Source: Blastocladiella britannica
Taxonomy: Eukaryota; Blastocladiomycota; Blastocladiomycetes; Blastocladiales; Blastocladiaceae
DNA: 10,893 nucleotides
Assembly: GCA_025349905.2 (NCBI GenBank)
Contig: MU625138.1
Coordinates: forward strand, 1 to 10,893
Direction: 5' to 3'
In this document: positions 8,801 to 10,893 of the stretch, piece after piece
How positions within the stretch are numbered: position 1 is the first letter of the stretch
How the letters are laid out: every line of letters begins with the position of its first letter
Notes under the pieces: model-generated
What the model was told of the DNA's origin: nothing
Database searches by the model: none
What the model saw: the letters and a program-made list of their open reading frames with translations, nothing else
Position numbers and translations under genes: made by a program

Positions 8801-9322
8801 ACTAGGCTGATCGAGTCGCTGGTGTTGGACGCCGAGTGGGACGCCGCGGGTGGGGGTGGTGGTGGAGCGGCGGCCGCGGGTGGGTCGGGCGCGTCTGGCG
8901 GTGCTGCTGATGTGGCTGGTGGTTCTGGTGGTGAAGGGGATGATAGTGATCCCGAGTCGTCGTCGCTGGACGCGCTCAATGCGATGCAGCTCAATGACGA
9001 CGACGACGACGACGATGCCGTCTCTGCTGGAGCGGCGGGACCAGCTGGCGGATCAGTCAACGACGAGGACGACCACCGCCGCGCGGCCGCGCTCGCGATC
9101 CTAACCACGGTGCGCCGCAAACTCGCGGGAGCGGTCGCGCCGGATGGAAGCAGCGAGGTGTTGTCGGTCGAGGATCAGGTTCGTTTTCCTTTTTTATGTT
9201 ACTTTACCGTTTCCCGTTCCTCGACCTGACATGATGGATTACAGATTCAACGCCTGATCGACATGGCCACTGACGAGACACGCGCCGCCAGCATGTACGA
9301 AGGGTGGACGCCGTGGATTTGA
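2838..9322 (+). CDS. SMG1: SMG1-type PI3K-related protein kinase of nonsense-mediated decay, four exons, about 2,096 aa
   Basis: The model is join(2838..2888, 2942..6205, 6281..9178, 9245..9322). SMG1 phosphorylates UPF1 on mRNAs with premature stops. Residues 18-1105 form an Ala-rich helical (HEAT-like) region, with a polyQ run at 765-770 and acidic and Pro-rich loops. A FAT/FRB-like region follows (HRALMRPIWYLF near 1580). The kinase starts at TKTKPKK (1645-1651), has the ATP-site Lys1667 in YLVKGLEDLHLDQRI, the catalytic loop GDRHLDN (Asp1867, Asn1872) and HIDFN (metal-binding Asp1886) in place of DFG, then VPEIVPFRM. The TKTKPKK and KGLEDLHLD blocks are typical of SMG1 rather than ATM, ATR or TOR. 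After a linker of about 100 residues rich in Gly, Ala, Ser and Asp comes the FATC domain, ending ASMYEGWTPWI, closely like animal SMG1 (LYEGWTAWV). The start has an optimal GCCGCCATG context. Animal SMG1 is about 3,660 residues, so this is a compact form. No catalytic residue appears to be missing. Confidence 0.93.
2889..2941 (+). other. SMG1 intron 1 (53 nt)
   Basis: The donor is GGG|GTAATA and the acceptor ACATAG|TTCGAC, in phase 0. A CTAAC branch-like motif at 2925-2929 puts the branch A about 13 nt from the acceptor. Removing it joins LLYYG to FDLYHGDP. If retained, the frame meets TAA at 2922-2924. Confidence 0.85.
6206..6280 (+). other. SMG1 intron 2 (75 nt) with poly-T and poly-A runs
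   Basis: The donor is GAGCAG|GTACTT and the acceptor GATTAG|ATCTGC, in phase 0, joining MLEQ to ICCIDDGLP. Inside are ten T at 6216-6225 and fourteen A at 6259-6272, which could pair. An AG at 6242-6243 is an unused potential acceptor that would put a stop shortly after. If the intron is retained, the frame runs open to the TAG formed by the acceptor itself (6278-6280). Confidence 0.88.
8845..9016 (+). repeat. Low-complexity coding stretch in the SMG1 kinase-FATC linker
   Basis: GGT/GGC-rich sequence encodes runs of Gly with Ala and Ser, followed by an acidic patch with seven consecutive Asp codons (8996-9016, residues 2011-2017). It lies within the linker between kinase and FATC, the same place where animal SMG1 carries a very long insertion. 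It is presumably disordered. Confidence 0.8.
9179..9244 (+). other. SMG1 intron 3 (66 nt)
   Basis: The donor is GATCAG|GTTCGT and the acceptor GATTACAG|ATTCAA, in phase 0. A pyrimidine-rich tract and CTGAC at 9226-9230 serve as branch region about 15 nt from the acceptor. Splicing is needed to attach the FATC exon. If retained, the protein ends at TGA 9227-9229, which overlaps the branch motif, and lacks FATC. Confidence 0.9.
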
Positions 9323-10015
9323 CGTTGTTGTTGTTCATGTTCTTGTGTTCCAGTCGATTATCTCCCCCCTTCTCCGACCCGTTCGCACTCCCCAAAAGAG
9401 ATGGATGAGGATCGAGGAGAATATGTATGGCGGTCTGGCACTCGGAGGAGCGCCTTCGGTCGCCACGCAGGACCCAAATGAAATAATGGAGACCTTTTTA
9501 TATTCAAAGATTCAGTACCCAAACTTGGCATTGAGGGCCGTCCGACCGTCGCCGCGCTGTCCCTGCAGCGGGACCCATTCGACATGGGCTGGCGGATCCA
9601 TTGCTGTCGCCTCATTCGTTGGTAGCTCCTCCCCCCTCGGCCTCGGTCAAGTCGCGATGGAGTTGACGTGGTGGCGGTGGTGGTGCCGCGACAGAAGTGG
9701 GCTTAGAGACAGGTAGACGGGGCAGGGGTCGGCGGTGCGCGCGTGGTTCCTGGCGGGTCCAGACGACCGAGATCAGGTCCACCTTTCGTGTCGTGGCGTG
9801 CCCTGGTTTGCGCTGGGGATATGTCAAGAATTGGCTTATCGACCCCCGTGCCGAGCGGTGTGCGCGCGTTGGCCATTGCTATCCCCGCTCCTGTGGTCGA
9901 TTCCTACCCAAACAAAAAAAAACAAAAAAAATCAAGGTCCCAGTCCTCTCCGCATTGCACCCAGTCGTTCCCCAAATGGTAGCCATCGAAAAACTCAAGA
10001 GAAACTGACATACCA
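9323..10015. other. Gap of about 690 bases between convergent SMG1 and the minus-strand gene; no confident gene
   Basis: This is the longest stretch without an assigned gene. It should hold both 3' untranslated regions. Weak hints of coding are present. A plus-strand frame at 9401-9625 is open for 75 codons except for one TGA at 9479-9481. A minus-strand ORF at 9703-9876 begins with ATG (MANARTPLGTGVDKP...) and stays open upstream to a T-rich tract followed by AG at 9904-9905, which looks like a splice acceptor. Several longer overlapping plus-strand frames in 9690-10022 have no ATG and no recognisable domain. Two A-rich runs occur at about 9911-9931. I see no tRNA, snRNA or transposon ends. 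Confidence 0.5.
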
Positions 10016-10855
10016 CTACTGAGACCCGCTACCGCCTCCGCACGCCGCCCACACCCACACCCGGTCAGCCCCATACACCTTACACCTGAACCATTGCCGA
10101 GCCAGCACGTGATTGATCCCCGACCTTTTGCTCAGGTGCGGCAGCAGATCGTCCACCACCACTCGACCAATCGTTTCCTTACGCCCGGGACTGATCTCGG
10201 GCACCACGGCCGCCAGCATTACGATTTCGAGATGCCCTGAATTGCCCTCGGTGGTACACGTCTGAAGTAATGTCGCGGGCGCTAGGGCCGCCATAAACGC
10301 CAGATCCGACGGGTGCATTGCCAAAAGCCGAGCGGCCGACATCCGGGCCAAGGTTGTTGGGCGGGTCACGTACGCCCACCATTGCTGATCGTGATCGCCA
10401 TCGCTATCGTTGTTGGGTCCTGACAGGACGATCCGGTGCACGGCGGTCCCGAGCGCCGCAGCCGACCGCGCGCGGTGCAAACTTGCGTCCAGGACCGCCG
10501 ACGAAAGTGGGTGGCCCATCAAAACGGTCCATGTCGCATCGGGAAGCGACCGGGCGGTGGCGGCTACCCTCAAGACCAGTTGAGTTGCGCGTTGTTTTTC
10601 ATGGGAAGGGGTGGTTTTCAGGGACAGCAGGAGCGGCATGCTGTATGTGACCGAGGCTCGGTCCAGGTCGGCGTCGGTGGGTCTGTTGTTTCCTTGGGGT
10701 GCGGCCAAGTCTGGCAGTGGGGTTGACAATAGCGCATCGAAATCAGCAGCCACCGCAAAAATGCGCGTGGCATCGGCGGCCGAGAGGACGGAGGCAGAGG
10801 ATGGGGTCACAAGCGTGCGTAAGGCGTGCGCGTAGGCGGCCAAGTGCTGCTCCAT
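10016..10855 (-). CDS. Unrecognised protein of about 279 aa; C-terminal end uncertain
   Basis: A single open frame starts at ATG 10855-10853 (context GGAATGG) and ends at TAG 10018-10016. I do not recognise the family. The protein is mostly predicted helix, rich in Ala and Leu, with blocks such as ATQLVLRVAATARSLPD and MSAARLLAMHPSDLAFMAAL that suggest an alpha-solenoid (ARM/HEAT-like) fold. There is a hydrophilic loop (GPNNDSDGDHDQQ), no signal peptide and no membrane span. Third positions are GC-rich, as in the neighbouring genes. The last 22 or so residues (CKVYGADRVWVWAACGGGSG) look unlike the rest and may be intron sequence read through: CAG|GTGTAAG and AAG|GTGTATG upstream are possible donors, a CTGAC lies behind them, and several acceptors follow at and beyond the apparent stop. 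The start is near the window edge, and the frame also appears open upstream, so an earlier start cannot be excluded. Confidence 0.6.
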   Translation of the reverse strand: MEQHLAAYAHALRTLVTPSSASVLSAADATRIFAVAADFDALLSTPLPDLAAPQGNNRPTDADLDRASVTYSMPLLLSLKTTPSHEKQRATQLVLRVAATARSLPDATWTVLMGHPLSSAVLDASLHRARSAAALGTAVHRIVLSGPNNDSDGDHDQQWWAYVTRPTTLARMSAARLLAMHPSDLAFMAALAPATLLQTCTTEGNSGHLEIVMLAAVVPEISPGRKETIGRVVVDDLLPHLSKRSGINHVLARQWFRCKVYGADRVWVWAACGGGSGSQ

Positions 10856-10893
10856 TCCAAGCTTTCTTTCTTTCCAAAAAAACGCGTCCCAAA

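Noticed and set aside
9479..9481. TGA read as selenocysteine or a recoded codon
   Set aside because: No selenocysteine insertion element or known selenoprotein motif is visible. Other genes here use TGA as a normal stop (SMG1 ends in TGA).
9890..9910. tRNA-like B-box (GGTCGATTCC) in the SMG1 3' gap
   Set aside because: The seven-base loop is not the required TTC-type, no A-box, anticodon arm or acceptor stem can be drawn upstream, and there is no T-run terminator on that strand.

Overview
The window looks like a gene-dense piece of nuclear DNA from a eukaryote with a GC-rich genome and few, short spliceosomal introns. All introns assigned here are 53 to 105 nt, with GT-AG ends; four of the six donors start GTAC, and branch-like CTAAC or CTGAC sequences are visible in two. 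An early-diverging fungus (Blastocladiomycota or chytrid-like) fits the intron size, the base composition and the presence of an SMG1 kinase, but this placement is inference. Nothing in the window looks bacterial, viral or mobile.

From left to right: (1) bases 2-157, the possible 3' end of a plus-strand gene that enters from outside the window and faces gene 2; (2) bases 206-1570, minus strand, three exons, a 400-residue GPATCH8-type G-patch plus C2H2 zinc-finger protein; (3) bases 1608-2577, plus strand, two exons, a 300-residue protein that resembles proteasome assembly chaperone 1 (Pba1/PAC1/PSMG1) and ends in a HbYX-type tail; (4) bases 2838-9322, plus strand, four exons, about 2,096 residues, an SMG1-type PIKK, the kinase of nonsense-mediated mRNA decay (NMD); (5) bases 9323-10015, a gap of about 690 bases with only weak coding hints; (6) bases 10016-10855, minus strand, an unrecognised protein of about 279 residues whose last part may be mis-modelled.

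Genes 2 and 3 are divergent with only 37 bases between their start codons, so they must share a promoter unless one has an undetected upstream exon. Genes 3 and 4 are in tandem, 260 bases apart. The genes do not form one pathway: the G-patch protein points to pre-mRNA splicing, Pba1 to 20S proteasome assembly and SMG1 to NMD. This is ordinary housekeeping gene content. The most interesting points are the compact architecture of SMG1 (a linker of about 100 residues between kinase and FATC, against more than a thousand in animals), the way each SMG1 intron would introduce an in-frame stop if retained, and the near-abutting divergent promoter. I found no convincing new multi-gene system.
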